A stretch of DNA of 59,361 bases from Clostridia bacterium BRH_c25 (GCA_001515955.1 LOES01000070.1:1-59361); one strand, 5' to 3'; shown: positions 1-8,944, numbered from the stretch's first letter. A program made the numbers and translations. Notes: generated by a model from the letters alone, not told the origin.

Positions 1-126
1 CAGTCGCTAGTCGCTAGACTCTAGTCACTAGATTAGGGCAGGGCTTCGAAGGCTGATCTAAACCTATGCCCAAAAGGAATACCTGAAAATCTAGAGACTA
101 GTGACTCGTGACTAGCGACTAATAAC
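1..126. repeat. Imperfect inverted-repeat element with TAGTCGCTAG-like arms
   Basis: The left arm (about 2-34) and right arm (about 89-124) are imperfect reverse complements made of overlapping words such as AGTCGCTAGTC and TCACTAG. The interior (35-88) carries GATCTAAACC and AAAAGGAATACC. A similar interior occurs in the element at 45985-46096, and the AAGGAATAC word also occurs (reverse strand) near 7730. No ORF is present. It is probably a non-coding dispersed repeat or MITE-like unit; the left edge may continue outside the window. Confidence 0.55.
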
Positions 127-221
127 TCTGTCTTATTTAAGACGCATTTTTATATAAATGCGATGAAATGTTTAAATAGTGAAATCATATAAAATTATTA
201 TAAAAATTAAGGACTAATTAA

Positions 222-250
222 TTGACGCGTATTTAGAATTAATATATACT
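222..250 (+). promoter_or_regulatory. Sigma-A promoter of the iolN operon, copy 1 of a twin promoter
   Basis: The -35 box TTGACG (222-227) and the -10 box TATACT (245-250) are separated by exactly 17 bases. The flank AATTAATTGACGCG and the spacer end AATTAATA are repeated almost base for base at 6763-6791 before iolO. Identity beyond the boxes suggests that a shared regulator binds over the -35 region and spacer. The rest of 127-414 is AT-rich with no other feature I can support. Confidence 0.75.
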
Positions 251-414
251 GAATATGTAAGGATTAACTATTTAACTATACATTCTTACTAAAAAAATAT
301 TTGATAAAACAATAGGTTTCTAAAAGAGCTTAAATGTTAAACATTTCAATTAATAAAATTACTACATTAAAGCAATCAAACAAGAATAAGCAATTATTTA
401 AGGGGGAAATGAAG

Positions 415-1374
415 ATGTCAAAGTGGCAAATACCTGCTAAAGGCGGGCACATGGAAAACAACACAGGTGTATATTATCAGAACATGACAACAATACAGGT
501 AAAGGAACGTTTGAAGAAAAACGACGTTATATTGATACCGGTAGGCTCTACTGAGAATCATGGGCCAAGTGCGCCTTATGGTGAAGATACTTTTCTGGAT
601 ACAAGGCTTTGTGAGCAGGTGGCATCGGCTACCGGCTGTACAGTAGCTCAACCTATATGGTACGGGTCGCATCCATACCATCACTTGGGCATGCCGGGCA
701 CAATCATGATTCCGGAAGAAACTCTGGCTGATTACCTGTGCTATGTGTTTGCGGGGTTTTGGAATGCAGGCTTTAGAAAAATGATTGTAGTCAACGGACA
801 TGGACAGGATTATGTTATCCCATTGGCAATCCATAAGTTCGGGAAAAAATTCCAGGTTCCCGGTATTGTTTTATATTGCCATTTCTGGAATGCAGCCAAG
901 GAGCTTCTGAATACCAAAGAAGCCGGAGGACCATTTGATACACCCTTTATCCATGCTGATGAATGTGAACAGTCCTACTCCCTCGCATTATTCCCGGAGC
1001 TATGCAACCAGGCAGAGGCTGTGGAAACAAAGCCGGCACCTATGCTGCCCCCGGGACACATCAACAATTCAGCAGAAACGGGGGATGGTCCGATCAAGTG
1101 GTATAACGCATATGGTTCCGTAGGTATGGAATGTATCTGTACGCCGGAAGGTGTTATCGGAAACGCAAAGCTGGCGGATGCAGAAAAAGCACGGGAAGGT
1201 GTAGAACGTATATTGGACTACCTTGAAAAGCTGGTAAATGACATTATCACAAAATATCCGGCAGGAGAACTGCCGCCCATCGAGCTGGTAACACAAAGAA
1301 ACCGTGAGGATATTGAAGCTGTAATCAAAGGGCCCTTTAACGGTGGAAGACACATTTATACATTAACCTATTAA
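415..1374 (+). CDS. iolN: Creatininase-family hydrolase, likely 3-dehydro-scyllo-inosose hydrolase
   Basis: This is probably the ring-opening hydrolase that converts the diketo-inositol made by IolM into 5-keto-L-gluconate in the Thermotoga-type inositol pathway. The 319-aa protein has the creatininase metal-site pattern: E47 and H49 in GSTENHG, D58 in GEDTF, a HPYHH segment, NGHGQ and a later HADECE acid. From memory, the start (WQIP, HMENNTGVYYQNMT) closely resembles the T. maritima IolN family rather than creatininase itself. The ATG at 415 is chosen because AGGGGG at 401-406 lies 8 bases upstream; the longer frame back to 334 lacks a ribosome site. It is the first gene of an iolN-adh-iolM-iolI operon. 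Confidence 0.85.
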   Translation: MSKWQIPAKGGHMENNTGVYYQNMTTIQVKERLKKNDVILIPVGSTENHGPSAPYGEDTFLDTRLCEQVASATGCTVAQPIWYGSHPYHHLGMPGTIMIPEETLADYLCYVFAGFWNAGFRKMIVVNGHGQDYVIPLAIHKFGKKFQVPGIVLYCHFWNAAKELLNTKEAGGPFDTPFIHADECEQSYSLALFPELCNQAEAVETKPAPMLPPGHINNSAETGDGPIKWYNAYGSVGMECICTPEGVIGNAKLADAEKAREGVERILDYLEKLVNDIITKYPAGELPPIELVTQRNREDIEAVIKGPFNGGRHIYTLTY

Positions 1375-1395
1375 TATATAAGGGAGGAAAAGAAA

Positions 1396-2454
1396 ATGAA
1401 GGCTAAGATTGCGTTTATGTATGGACCTGGTGATTTAAGAATCCAAGAAGTGGAGCTTCCGGCATTAAAACCTGATCAAGTGCTTATAAAACTAAAAGCA
1501 TGCGGCATTTGCGGCTCTGATGTTGAATGCTTTGAAGGAAAGTCAGATGAAGGGCGTTATGATATAGCACCCTATACTCCCGGACATGAATGGGCAGGGC
1601 AGGCAGTTGCAGTGGGAAGCGAAGTTACATCGGTTGCTGTCGGCAACAAAGTAGTTGGAGACTGTGTACTTGCCTGTGGAAAATGTGCAAATTGCAAAGA
1701 AGGAAAAATGCCTTCGGCTTGCCTTAACATGAGGGAGATAGGCTTCCGCCCTGACTCACCCGGAGGATTTGGGGAGTATATGATTCTTGAAGAACAGTAC
1801 ACACATGTTATACCGGATGATTGGGATTACGAGCTTGGAGCATGGGTTGAAACCTTTAATGTCGGTTACTGGGGAGTATGGGGCAATGGCTGCAGCCCCG
1901 ATGCATCAGATGATGTTGCAATAATCGGAGGCGGACCGATAGGCTTGACTGCAGCTATGACATGCAAGACATCGGGAGCCAGGGTAATATTGATAGACCC
2001 TATAGCATCAAGACGTGAGAACGCGTTGAAATATGGTGCGGATATATGCATTGATCCTACAAGCTGTAATTTGGAAGAAGAGATAAAGCGTTTGACTGAC
2101 GGCCGTGGTCCTTCGGTAGTAATTGAATGCTCCGGGAATGATGCGGGAATAGCATCGTTGTTTGATATTGCAGGACATAACTGCCGTGTTGGATTAGTAG
2201 GACATTCAATAGGAAGAAAAGTAGCTGTTGAAATAGGGAAGACTATTTGGAAGACACTTAAAATATCAGGCTCAGGAGGGACCAAGACCTGGTTCCCGAA
2301 AACAATCAGATTCATGTCTGCGATTAAGGACAGGTATGATTTTGCGGCATTGAACACACATCACTTTAATTTCAAAGACCTGGACAAAGCAATGGATATG
2401 GCATGTCACCACAAGGATATTGCCAGAAAGGTCATGCTGACATTTGATGAGTAA
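1396..2454 (+). CDS. Zinc-dependent medium-chain alcohol/polyol dehydrogenase
   Basis: This is an NAD(P)-dependent polyol dehydrogenase of the sorbitol/threonine dehydrogenase superfamily. It shows the catalytic zinc segment GICGSD (C39), GHE (H64-E65), the four structural-zinc cysteines in C-x2-C-x2-C-x7-C spacing near residues 95-110, and a Rossmann GGGPIG motif near 178. Its length of 352 aa is normal. It sits 21 bases after iolN with GGGAGG upstream. In context it probably oxidises an inositol isomer or an inosose, but the exact substrate cannot be read from the sequence. It could be a second inosose dehydrogenase alongside iolM. Confidence 0.8.
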   Translation: MKAKIAFMYGPGDLRIQEVELPALKPDQVLIKLKACGICGSDVECFEGKSDEGRYDIAPYTPGHEWAGQAVAVGSEVTSVAVGNKVVGDCVLACGKCANCKEGKMPSACLNMREIGFRPDSPGGFGEYMILEEQYTHVIPDDWDYELGAWVETFNVGYWGVWGNGCSPDASDDVAIIGGGPIGLTAAMTCKTSGARVILIDPIASRRENALKYGADICIDPTSCNLEEEIKRLTDGRGPSVVIECSGNDAGIASLFDIAGHNCRVGLVGHSIGRKVAVEIGKTIWKTLKISGSGGTKTWFPKTIRFMSAIKDRYDFAALNTHHFNFKDLDKAMDMACHHKDIARKVMLTFDE

Positions 2455-2515
2455 TTGTTGCCCAATGTAAATGCTAACTATCCGGGTGACAAAATAATTA
2501 TATGGAGGGAATACA

Positions 2516-3697
2516 ATGAGGGCATTTTATGTTGAGGCCGACTGGGAACCAAAGCCGGGATACAAGCTTTCAAAACGTGAAAGCGACACCAGAAGATCAG
2601 CAAGAGGAAATTCAATATGGAAAAATCTGCGTGCCGCCGTAGTTGACCGGCCCATGCCGGAGATCAAGCCTGATGAAGTATTGCTAAAAGTTGGCGCGGC
2701 AGGTATTTGCGGTACCGATGCCCACCTTCTTCAATTGGATGCAGATGGATATACAAAGTACGACGGACATTCCAAATATCCTATTACTACCGGGCATGAA
2801 TTCGCCGGTGAAGTTGTAGAAATCGGGAAAAATGTTACCTCACTTAAGGTTAGTGACCTTGTAAGTGTTGAATCAATGAACTGGTGCGGCGAATGTGATG
2901 CTTGCCGTATGGGAATGTTCAACCAGTGCCAGAATTTGGAGGAACCTGGCTTGACCTTCGATGGAGGTTTTGCGGAGTATGTTGCAGTAAAGGCAAAATA
3001 TTGTTATTTACTAAATGATATTGTTGAGCTGTATAAAGACAAAATGTCGGCTTTTGAGCTTGGTGCAATGATTGAACCAACAGGTGTTGCATATAATGGA
3101 CTATTTGTCCGCGGCGGGGGTGTCAGACCAGGGGGACATGTAGTTGTATTCGGGGCCGGTCCTGTCGGGCTTGCGGCAGTTGCGCTTATGAAAACAAGTG
3201 GTGCTGCAAAATTGATTTGTTTTGAAACAACAGCAGAGCGTAGACAGCTTGCATTAAATATGGGAGCAGATTATGTATTTGATCCTATAAAGCTTTCAAA
3301 TGATAAAGTTGATGCGGCGGAAATGCTGATGGATCTGACAAAAGGCAGGGGTATCTCATTATTTGCTGAGTGTTCCGGTGCGACAAATGCAACCTACCCT
3401 GTAATGCAGGGGTCCCTGGCAATAGGCGGGAAAACGGTGCAAATCGGCCATACAATTGGAAAAACAAGCATTGACATGTACTCGTATCAATTTAAGGCAG
3501 GCATGATAAGCGGTTCCAACGGACAATCAGGACAAGGTATTTACAGTGATGTAATTGCTTTAATAGCAAGTGGCCGTATAGATATGCGCAAAATGGTTAC
3601 CGGTCGTGTACATCTTGAAAATATAATGCAGGGTATGGAGCAAGCAGGCAACAGAACTGCAGGCAAGGTTCTTGTAAGTACGCTGTATGACAAATAG
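2516..3697 (+). CDS. iolM: Zinc-dependent dehydrogenase, likely scyllo-inosose 3-dehydrogenase
   Basis: At 393 aa it is longer than an ordinary MDR alcohol dehydrogenase. An N-terminal extension (EADWEPKPGYKL) is a feature I associate with Thermotoga IolM, which oxidises scyllo-inosose to a diketo-inositol. Visible motifs are GICGTDAH, TTGHEFAGEV, the structural-zinc C-x2-C-x2-C-x7-C in the WCGECDAC segment, and a GAGPVG dinucleotide fold. GGAGGG precedes the ATG. The position between iolN and iolI fits the pathway order. Distinguishing it from a generic L-iditol or threonine dehydrogenase rests on the extension and the neighbours. Confidence 0.75.
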   Translation: MRAFYVEADWEPKPGYKLSKRESDTRRSARGNSIWKNLRAAVVDRPMPEIKPDEVLLKVGAAGICGTDAHLLQLDADGYTKYDGHSKYPITTGHEFAGEVVEIGKNVTSLKVSDLVSVESMNWCGECDACRMGMFNQCQNLEEPGLTFDGGFAEYVAVKAKYCYLLNDIVELYKDKMSAFELGAMIEPTGVAYNGLFVRGGGVRPGGHVVVFGAGPVGLAAVALMKTSGAAKLICFETTAERRQLALNMGADYVFDPIKLSNDKVDAAEMLMDLTKGRGISLFAECSGATNATYPVMQGSLAIGGKTVQIGHTIGKTSIDMYSYQFKAGMISGSNGQSGQGIYSDVIALIASGRIDMRKMVTGRVHLENIMQGMEQAGNRTAGKVLVSTLYDK

Positions 3698-3736
3698 AAA
3701 GCTGAATGGTTTATCTTTATAGAGAGGGGTATGCCA

Positions 3737-4597
3737 ATGATGAAAATCGGATTTAATGAAGCAACTGCAATGAGAAAGTCTGATTTGTCTACTGACTTGT
3801 TATTAACCGAAAAATACGGGTATGATTATATTGAAATCAGGCTGGACATGTTGAAGGATTATCTGAAAAACCATAGCATTGAAGATTTAGTCAGTTTCTT
3901 TTCAAAAAGTAAAGTAAAACCATATGCTTTAAATTCAATAGAAAATATCAACTTTTGCAGTGATAAGGAACACTCAGATGTTATGAGTCTGATGGAATGG
4001 GCATGCTCAGTTGCACAAAAAATCAATAATCCGTACATTATAATAGTTCCGACCATAGATGAAAAGGTTAAAAAGTACAGTATCGGGGAAACGGAAGAAG
4101 ATTCAATAAAGATGCTGAATGAACTGGCGGATGTTGGTGAGCGTTATGGGGTTAAGCTCGCTTTTGAGCCTATAGGCTCTCACCATTGTGCTGTAAAAAG
4201 CATGGCGCAGTGTTGGGATATAGTAAGGAAAGTTAATAGAGACAGTGTCGGGATTGCTGTTGATGCTTTTAACCTATATCTGTATAGGGCTCTTGAGGAT
4301 CTTGATGACATTCATAAGGTTGATTCGAATAAGTTGTTTGTTTTCCATATTGATGACAGTGAAGAGTTGCCCCTTGAGAAGCTCGATCACTGTAACAGGT
4401 TATGGCCTGGAGATGGTGCAATACCTTTGGATAAACTCATCGGAGCACTAAAGCAAAAAGGCTTTGACAGTATAGCATCTGTTGAACTTTTTAGACCTGA
4501 ATATTGGGAGCTTACACCAGAGGAAGCCATAAAGACGGGCAAGGAAAAAACTGCCTCAGTATTAGAAAAATTCTATAATAACACAACAATAAAATGA
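3737..4597 (+). CDS. iolI: Inosose isomerase, IolI type (TIM barrel)
   Basis: This AP-endonuclease-2 TIM-barrel isomerase interconverts inososes, bringing D-chiro-inositol into the myo-inositol route. It matches Bacillus IolI as I remember it: FNEAT near the start, EKYGYDYIEIR, and the C-terminal SVELFRPEYW followed by LTPEEAIKT. Metal ligands are the Glu, Asp, His and Glu residues in LAFEPIG, VDAF, FHIDD and SVELFRPE. ATGs occur at 3731, 3737 and 3740. GAGAGGGG at 3722-3729 best suits 3737, and the family start corresponds to 3740. It is the last gene of the iolN operon. Confidence 0.85.
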   Translation: MMKIGFNEATAMRKSDLSTDLLLTEKYGYDYIEIRLDMLKDYLKNHSIEDLVSFFSKSKVKPYALNSIENINFCSDKEHSDVMSLMEWACSVAQKINNPYIIIVPTIDEKVKKYSIGETEEDSIKMLNELADVGERYGVKLAFEPIGSHHCAVKSMAQCWDIVRKVNRDSVGIAVDAFNLYLYRALEDLDDIHKVDSNKLFVFHIDDSEELPLEKLDHCNRLWPGDGAIPLDKLIGALKQKGFDSIASVELFRPEYWELTPEEAIKTGKEKTASVLEKFYNNTTIK

Positions 4598-4601
4598 TTT
4601 A

Positions 4602-4739
4602 ATGGATTCCCCTCCAGCTATATATTTCGCAAAAAGCTTCCTTAGCTGCTATTGAATTCGCACTATATCCAATGAGAATACTTATGTGCGTTCAATATTG
4701 TGAAGTGTATAGGACTGAGGGGGAATCCATGTTTTTTTT
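4602..4739 (+). ncRNA. Candidate structured RNA: three-way junction ending in a T-tract
   Basis: A 13-base arm ATGGATTCCCCTC (4602-4614) pairs with GAGGGGGAATCCAT (4717-4730, one bulged G), directly followed by GTTTTTTTTG. Nested inside are helix CAGCTA/TAGCTG (4615-4620 with 4643-4648) and helix ATTGAATTCGCAC/GTGCGTTCAAT (4651-4663 with 4686-4696, two-base bulge). The layout resembles a riboswitch, an attenuator or an sRNA with its own terminator, between iolI and the chemoreceptor. I do not recognise the family. A small palindromic mobile element is the alternative. Confidence 0.5.
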
Positions 4740-4808
4740 GTGAAATTCTCAATTATCAACTCGAATCATGAGATTATTTTTAATTATTAAAAAGAGGGGA
4801 TGATTACA

Positions 4809-4898
4809 TTGAAGACTATTTTCGGGTTGTGCGGCATGAAATTTGTCGATGCCTGCATTAAAAGCAATGCACAGGGCAATGTTTGGGTAAATGTTTAA
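4809..4898 (+). CDS. Possible 29-residue peptide ORF upstream of the chemoreceptor
   Basis: A TTG codon at 4809 lies 9 bases after GAGGGG (4794-4799) and opens 29 codons ending in TAA at 4896. The peptide begins [12 protein letters not shown] and contains two Cys residues. The chemoreceptor starts 20 bases later with its own ribosome site. It could be a leader peptide, a small protein, or a remnant of an older start. There is no family recognition; coding status rests only on the ribosome site and position. Confidence 0.35.
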   Translation: MKTIFGLCGMKFVDACIKSNAQGNVWVNV

Positions 4899-4918
4899 TA
4901 TGCAGAAAGGGGCAGACT

Positions 4919-6697
4919 ATGAAAAAGATTATCAAACTACCGAAGCTTAAATGGCACATTGGTGCTTTAAAAAACATAAGATTGCCAAAGTTAAAGTGGC
5001 ATATCGGTTCACTAAAAGCAAAATTTATTTTATGCTTTGTTGCTGTAATATTAGCTATGAGTGCAGTTAGTATAACAACCTTTCTTACTTTAAAATCTTC
5101 AATGGCAAAGCTTGATGATATGATACAGGCAACAATAATTACAAATGGAATAACAGGCCTGGCTGAGAACTCCCTTGACAGCTTGAGAAGTAATGTCATG
5201 GGTATAAAAAGTGATGACACTGATAAAAGCAACGAGAGCAGAAAGAAGCTGACAAAAGAACTTAAATCAATTGATGATAATATTTCGGCGCTGCAAAAAT
5301 CTGCCACGGATAAGAGTATCAGCGCAGCCCTTGAAGCACTAAAAAGGAAAGTGACTCAATTTAATGAGGATATAAATAAAGTAATTGAAGCCTCTGAAGT
5401 CCGCGATTTTGGGAATGCCGTTGAATTGATAGCTGAGGTCTCAAAAACCAATAATTTAATTAAAGCTAATGTTGATGTGCTTATTGCCGCAGAATTGAGC
5501 TACCATAGGGATTTAAAGTCGGAATTGAATGCACAGGCACAGGCGGCAGGGATTATTTTAATTTCTATAATTATTGCTATTGGCGTAATTAGTACGGTAG
5601 GAGCTGTGATATTCTCAAACAGCATAGCGGGCATGATCTCTAAAATTGCCCATTATTCACAGTGTGTTGCAGATGGAAACCTACAGCTGGAAAAAATAAA
5701 GGTCAAGTCAAATGACGATATTGCGGTTTTAGCAAATTCCTTCAATAGGATGATAGAAAATTTGCGTTCATTAATAAGCAAAATAGGTGAAAGCAGCAGT
5801 GATGTAGCTCATTCTGCAGACACACTTAAAAACAGCTCGGAACAAAGTACAAAGGCAATAGAACAGATTGCTGCTTCCATTCAATTGGTTTCGGAAGGCG
5901 CTTTGGAGCAGTTCGAGCAGTCGCAAAAGACAGTTACATTGGTTGATGATTTGTATAAAGGAAACAAAAATGTATATGAGAATGCGAATGGAGTACTTGT
6001 AACGTCTGAAAATGCTATAAGCTCTGCAAAGATCGGGAATGAAAAGGTGGGGTATCTGCTCAACCAGATCGGTGTTATTCAAGAGAAAATAGTTGCTACC
6101 CAAACTGTTACCGAGACGCTGAATACACGCTCAAAAGAGATTCAAAAAATTCTTGATGTAATTAACAATATTGCGTCACAAACCAACCTGCTGGCCTTAA
6201 ATGCAGCTATTGAAGCTGCTAGAGCCGGAGAGCACGGAAAAGGTTTTGCAGTTGTTGCGGATGAAATCCGCAAATTGGCGGAAGGATCTGCAATTGCAAC
6301 AAAGGAGATTGCAGAAATGTTGAAGGAGATGCAAAGTAAATCACAGCAGGTTGCTGACAGCATGTCTATTGGAGTAGAGGAGGTAAAGGAAGGTACTCAG
6401 ATGGCTCAGGATGCAAGGAAGGCCTTCGATGAGATTGTTTTCACCAGCGAGGCGGTAGATTCTCAGATTAAAGGAATTACAAATGAAATTGAAAAAATGG
6501 TTGAAGGAATAAATAAAGTTGAAGTTATGAGTAAGAATATATCTGATATTGCGAACCAATCCACTTCGGGAAGTCATGAAGTAGCGTCAGCAGTTGAAGA
6601 ACAGACTGCCAGCCTGGAGGAAATATCAGCTTCATCATCACTATTGTCGGATATGGCTGAAGAGCTTCGGACAATGATAAATCAGTTTAAGTTGTAA
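4919..6697 (+). CDS. Methyl-accepting chemotaxis protein
   Basis: This transmembrane chemoreceptor has 592 aa. After a short cytoplasmic N-terminus come a TM helix near residues 30-52, a helical extracytoplasmic sensor of about 160 residues, a second TM near 215-237, a HAMP domain, and a long coiled-coil signalling domain. The signalling domain contains the conserved hairpin tip ([22 protein letters not shown]). The ATG at 4919 is preferred over the in-frame one at 4883 because AGAAAGGGG lies just before it. The cytoplasmic N-terminus holds a near-exact tandem duplication (LPKLKWHIG twice, residues about 6-32), which is unusual. Its place inside the inositol locus suggests it senses inositol or a derivative. 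Confidence 0.9.
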   Translation: MKKIIKLPKLKWHIGALKNIRLPKLKWHIGSLKAKFILCFVAVILAMSAVSITTFLTLKSSMAKLDDMIQATIITNGITGLAENSLDSLRSNVMGIKSDDTDKSNESRKKLTKELKSIDDNISALQKSATDKSISAALEALKRKVTQFNEDINKVIEASEVRDFGNAVELIAEVSKTNNLIKANVDVLIAAELSYHRDLKSELNAQAQAAGIILISIIIAIGVISTVGAVIFSNSIAGMISKIAHYSQCVADGNLQLEKIKVKSNDDIAVLANSFNRMIENLRSLISKIGESSSDVAHSADTLKNSSEQSTKAIEQIAASIQLVSEGALEQFEQSQKTVTLVDDLYKGNKNVYENANGVLVTSENAISSAKIGNEKVGYLLNQIGVIQEKIVATQTVTETLNTRSKEIQKILDVINNIASQTNLLALNAAIEAARAGEHGKGFAVVADEIRKLAEGSAIATKEIAEMLKEMQSKSQQVADSMSIGVEEVKEGTQMAQDARKAFDEIVFTSEAVDSQIKGITNEIEKMVEGINKVEVMSKNISDIANQSTSGSHEVASAVEEQTASLEEISASSSLLSDMAEELRTMINQFKL

Positions 6698-6762
6698 TGT
6701 GTATTTATAAGAGGTTATACGGAACGAACGATAAAACAAACAAAAATTTCAGCGGCAATTAA

Positions 6763-6791
6763 TTGACGCGCCAGATAAATTAATATATACT
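6763..6791 (+). promoter_or_regulatory. Sigma-A promoter of iolO, copy 2 of the twin promoter
   Basis: TTGACG (6763-6768), a 17-base spacer and TATACT (6786-6791) repeat the iolN promoter at 222-250, including flanking AATTAATTGACGCG and spacer AATTAATA. The same promoter 6.5 kb apart within one catabolic locus points to coordinated control. Confidence 0.75.
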
Positions 6792-6857
6792 GTAATTAAT
6801 CCATTGTGTTTATATATGGTCTTGGTAATTCGAGAATAAGCTGGAGGTGAGAGGAAT

Positions 6858-7694
6858 ATGGAAAGAGTGCAATTGACAGATGGAAGTGTTAAAATTGCGG
6901 TATCTACAGCGGATTCTGCTCCGGATACTGCACCACTGCTGCTATTGGGAGACATATGTGATAACCTGGAAAAAGCACATAAGCTCGGATATTCTGCAAT
7001 AGAAGTGCATACAAGGGAGAATGCCGGCTTAAACTATGAAAAAATACTGGATACATGTAAAAAATCAGGCATGAGAATATCCGCAATAGTGACAGGAAGA
7101 CTGCATAACGAAGAGAGAGTAACATTAATAGACGATGATGCTGCAAAAGTAAAAATAGCCATGGACGGGTTAAAAAAATATATTGATATTGCCCAAATAT
7201 TACAAACAGACATAATCATTGGCTGGATAAGAGGCAGGCTGCCGGAGGGAAATAATAATGAGCTTTATGAAGAAAGGCTTGCTGATAACATAAAAACCTT
7301 GGCATTATATGCAATGGATAAAAATGTGAAGATACTTATAGAAGCTATAAACAGGTATGAGATTAATTTTCTTAATACGGGCAAGGAGATTTTTGACCTT
7401 ATCGAAAAGTATGAAATCCCAAACACCTTCGTTCACTTGGATACTTTCCACATGAATATTGAAGAAGATGATATAAACAGTACAATAAAGTACTGTGCCG
7501 GCAAACTGGGTTATATGCACTTGGCAGACAGCAACAGAAGATATCCGGGGGCGGGACACTTGGATTTTGTGAGTATTATGAAATCACTTGAAGACATCAA
7601 TTACCGGGGCTATGTGTCGGTAGAGTGCCTTCGAAAGCCAACTGGAGAAGAAGCGGCGCTGCGGGCTATTCAAAAAATTCAATCAATATACTAA
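6858..7694 (+). CDS. iolO: 5-keto-L-gluconate epimerase-like TIM-barrel protein
   Basis: This sugar isomerase/epimerase has 278 aa and the AP-endonuclease-2 fold. Segments INRYEINFLNT, DTFHMNIEED, HLADSNRRYPGAGH and GYVSVECL match what I recall of Thermotoga IolO, which converts 5-keto-L-gluconate to D-tagaturonate. The metal ligands (Glu, Asp, His, Glu) fall in ILIEAINRYE, HLDTFHMN, MHLADSN and VSVEC. A clean GGAGGTGAGAGG precedes the ATG. It has its own promoter, matching that of iolN. D-tagatose 3-epimerase relatives share the fold, so the exact epimer pair is inferred. Confidence 0.8.
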   Translation: MERVQLTDGSVKIAVSTADSAPDTAPLLLLGDICDNLEKAHKLGYSAIEVHTRENAGLNYEKILDTCKKSGMRISAIVTGRLHNEERVTLIDDDAAKVKIAMDGLKKYIDIAQILQTDIIIGWIRGRLPEGNNNELYEERLADNIKTLALYAMDKNVKILIEAINRYEINFLNTGKEIFDLIEKYEIPNTFVHLDTFHMNIEEDDINSTIKYCAGKLGYMHLADSNRRYPGAGHLDFVSIMKSLEDINYRGYVSVECLRKPTGEEAALRAIQKIQSIY

Positions 7695-7695
7695 A

Positions 7696-7795
7696 GATGC
7701 GAGATACGAGATTCGAGGAAAGCTCGGGTATTCCTTATAAGGTACAGGTACGGGTAACACTGAATACACGGATATTCCACGGTAACCTTTTATAT
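7696..7795. repeat. Degenerate intergenic repeat with GGTATTCCTTATAAGG core
   Basis: Just after iolO the words CGAGATACGAGATTCGAGG are followed by GGTATTCCTTATAAGGTAC and further GGTAAC/GGATATTCC words. The reverse complement of the core (CCTTATAAGGAATACC) matches the AAGGAATAC core of the elements at 1-126 and 45985-46096. No ORF is present. Confidence 0.4.
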
Positions 7796-7854
7796 ACTGT
7801 ATAGATACACTAGTGAATTATGAAGACTATTTAATTCAAACTGAAATCGCTGCC

Positions 7855-7883
7855 TTGACAATTGGCTCAATTCGTGATTAAAT
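7855..7883 (+). promoter_or_regulatory. Promoter of the XRE-cupin regulator
   Basis: Consensus TTGACA (7855-7860) is followed after 17 bases by TTAAAT (7878-7883), a weak -10. It lies 80 bases before the regulator start. Confidence 0.5.
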
Positions 7884-7964
7884 AAAGAATGATATTTGCA
7901 TATTTAATCTAGAATGAATTTATTACTACTATATGAACACTAATATTAGCATGGGGTGGTTAAT

Positions 7965-8609
7965 TTGGCAAATGGTAACGTCAAAGGCGATTTATCGATT
8001 TCACTGGGTAAACGCATTCGCGATCTTCGAAAGGAAAAGGGTTTGAAAATCGTCGATCTGGCAAGAATGACCGGTCTTACAGTAAGCATGATAAGTCAGG
8101 TTGAACGGGCTATTATTTCGCCTTCGATTGAGACGCTTAAAAAGATAGGGAATGCTATGGATACGCCGGTTGGTATTTTTTTTGAAGAGGTTGATCACTC
8201 AGCAAATCCTTCTGTTCAAGTAGTTCATAACAGTCAGATTATGGAGGGCATGCCTGCTGTCATTTTTCCGGACCAAAATCCGGTCGTTCATGAGCATCAG
8301 AGAAAAATGCTGTCACCTGGAAAGGGTATTCATTTTTATCTGCTGAATCCTAATTTGAACGGACCCATCGAGTTTATTTATAATGTTTATGATCCGGGCA
8401 GCAGTACGGGGGATAGCCTGTATTCCCATCCGGGAAGCGAATGCGGCCTCATACTTGAAGGGCAGCTTGTAATACAGATTAAGAACGATGTATATGTACT
8501 TGAAAAAGGAGACAGTATAACCTTTAATTCCTCTGACCCACATTCAAAGAAAAATGTAAGCGATAAGGTGTGTACTTGTGTTTGGGCCAATGTTCCACCG
8601 TGGTTTTAA
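7965..8609 (+). CDS. XRE-family regulator with C-terminal cupin sensor
   Basis: An N-terminal helix-turn-helix of the XRE/SinR type (GKRIRDLRKEKG, LTVSMISQVERAIISPSIETLKKI) is followed by a cupin barrel (SHPGSECGLILEGQLVIQI, DSITFNSSDPHSKKN). Such proteins usually bind a small ligand in the cupin and repress or activate adjacent catabolic genes. TTG at 7965 is chosen because GGGGTGGT (7953-7960) is then ideally spaced; a GTG at 7956 overlaps that site. It is followed by a strong terminator and is a good candidate regulator of the inositol locus, perhaps through the twin promoters. Confidence 0.85.
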   Translation: MANGNVKGDLSISLGKRIRDLRKEKGLKIVDLARMTGLTVSMISQVERAIISPSIETLKKIGNAMDTPVGIFFEEVDHSANPSVQVVHNSQIMEGMPAVIFPDQNPVVHEHQRKMLSPGKGIHFYLLNPNLNGPIEFIYNVYDPGSSTGDSLYSHPGSECGLILEGQLVIQIKNDVYVLEKGDSITFNSSDPHSKKNVSDKVCTCVWANVPPWF

Positions 8610-8624
8610 TTATATAAGTTTATC

Positions 8625-8655
8625 AAGCTTCGGCATGTTATGCCGGAGCTTTTTT
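8625..8655 (+). terminator. Rho-independent terminator after the XRE-cupin gene
   Basis: AAGCTTCGGCAT and ATGCCGGAGCTT pair around a GTT loop, followed by a run of T. Confidence 0.85.
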
Positions 8656-8938
8656 CGACTGCGCGTTGATGAGGCATTAATAGTTTGATATAGTTAAAAT
8701 TCAAAAAAATACTTAAAAATGAATTGTAACTGAAACAAAATAGCAAAGGAATATCGTGCTATTATGAGACTAATTAACTATTAATGATAATAATACAGTA
8801 TTTCTTTACATTGAATAAAATGCATTAATAACCTGTGATTACAGGATCTGAGTGTGTTAATGAAATAATATATTATAAAGGAAGAAAAATTTTGATGTAA
8901 CAATTCAAAATAGTATGGCATTATTTAAAAAGTCATGA

Positions 8939-8944
8939 TATAAT
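8939..8944 (+). promoter_or_regulatory. Probable extended -10 promoter for the ABC transporter operon
   Basis: TATAAT at 8939-8944 is preceded by TGA (an extended -10). A weak TGGCAT lies 17 bases upstream as a possible -35. Transcription from here would give a leader of about 360 bases containing the structured segment at 9076-9230. The stretch 8656-8930 is AT-rich with nothing else I can support. Confidence 0.45.

Noticed and set aside
4598..4808. c-di-GMP riboswitch before the chemoreceptor gene
   Set aside because: Chemoreceptor genes in Clostridia often have one, but the conserved GEMM-type core words are not present; the structure at 4602-4739 is different.
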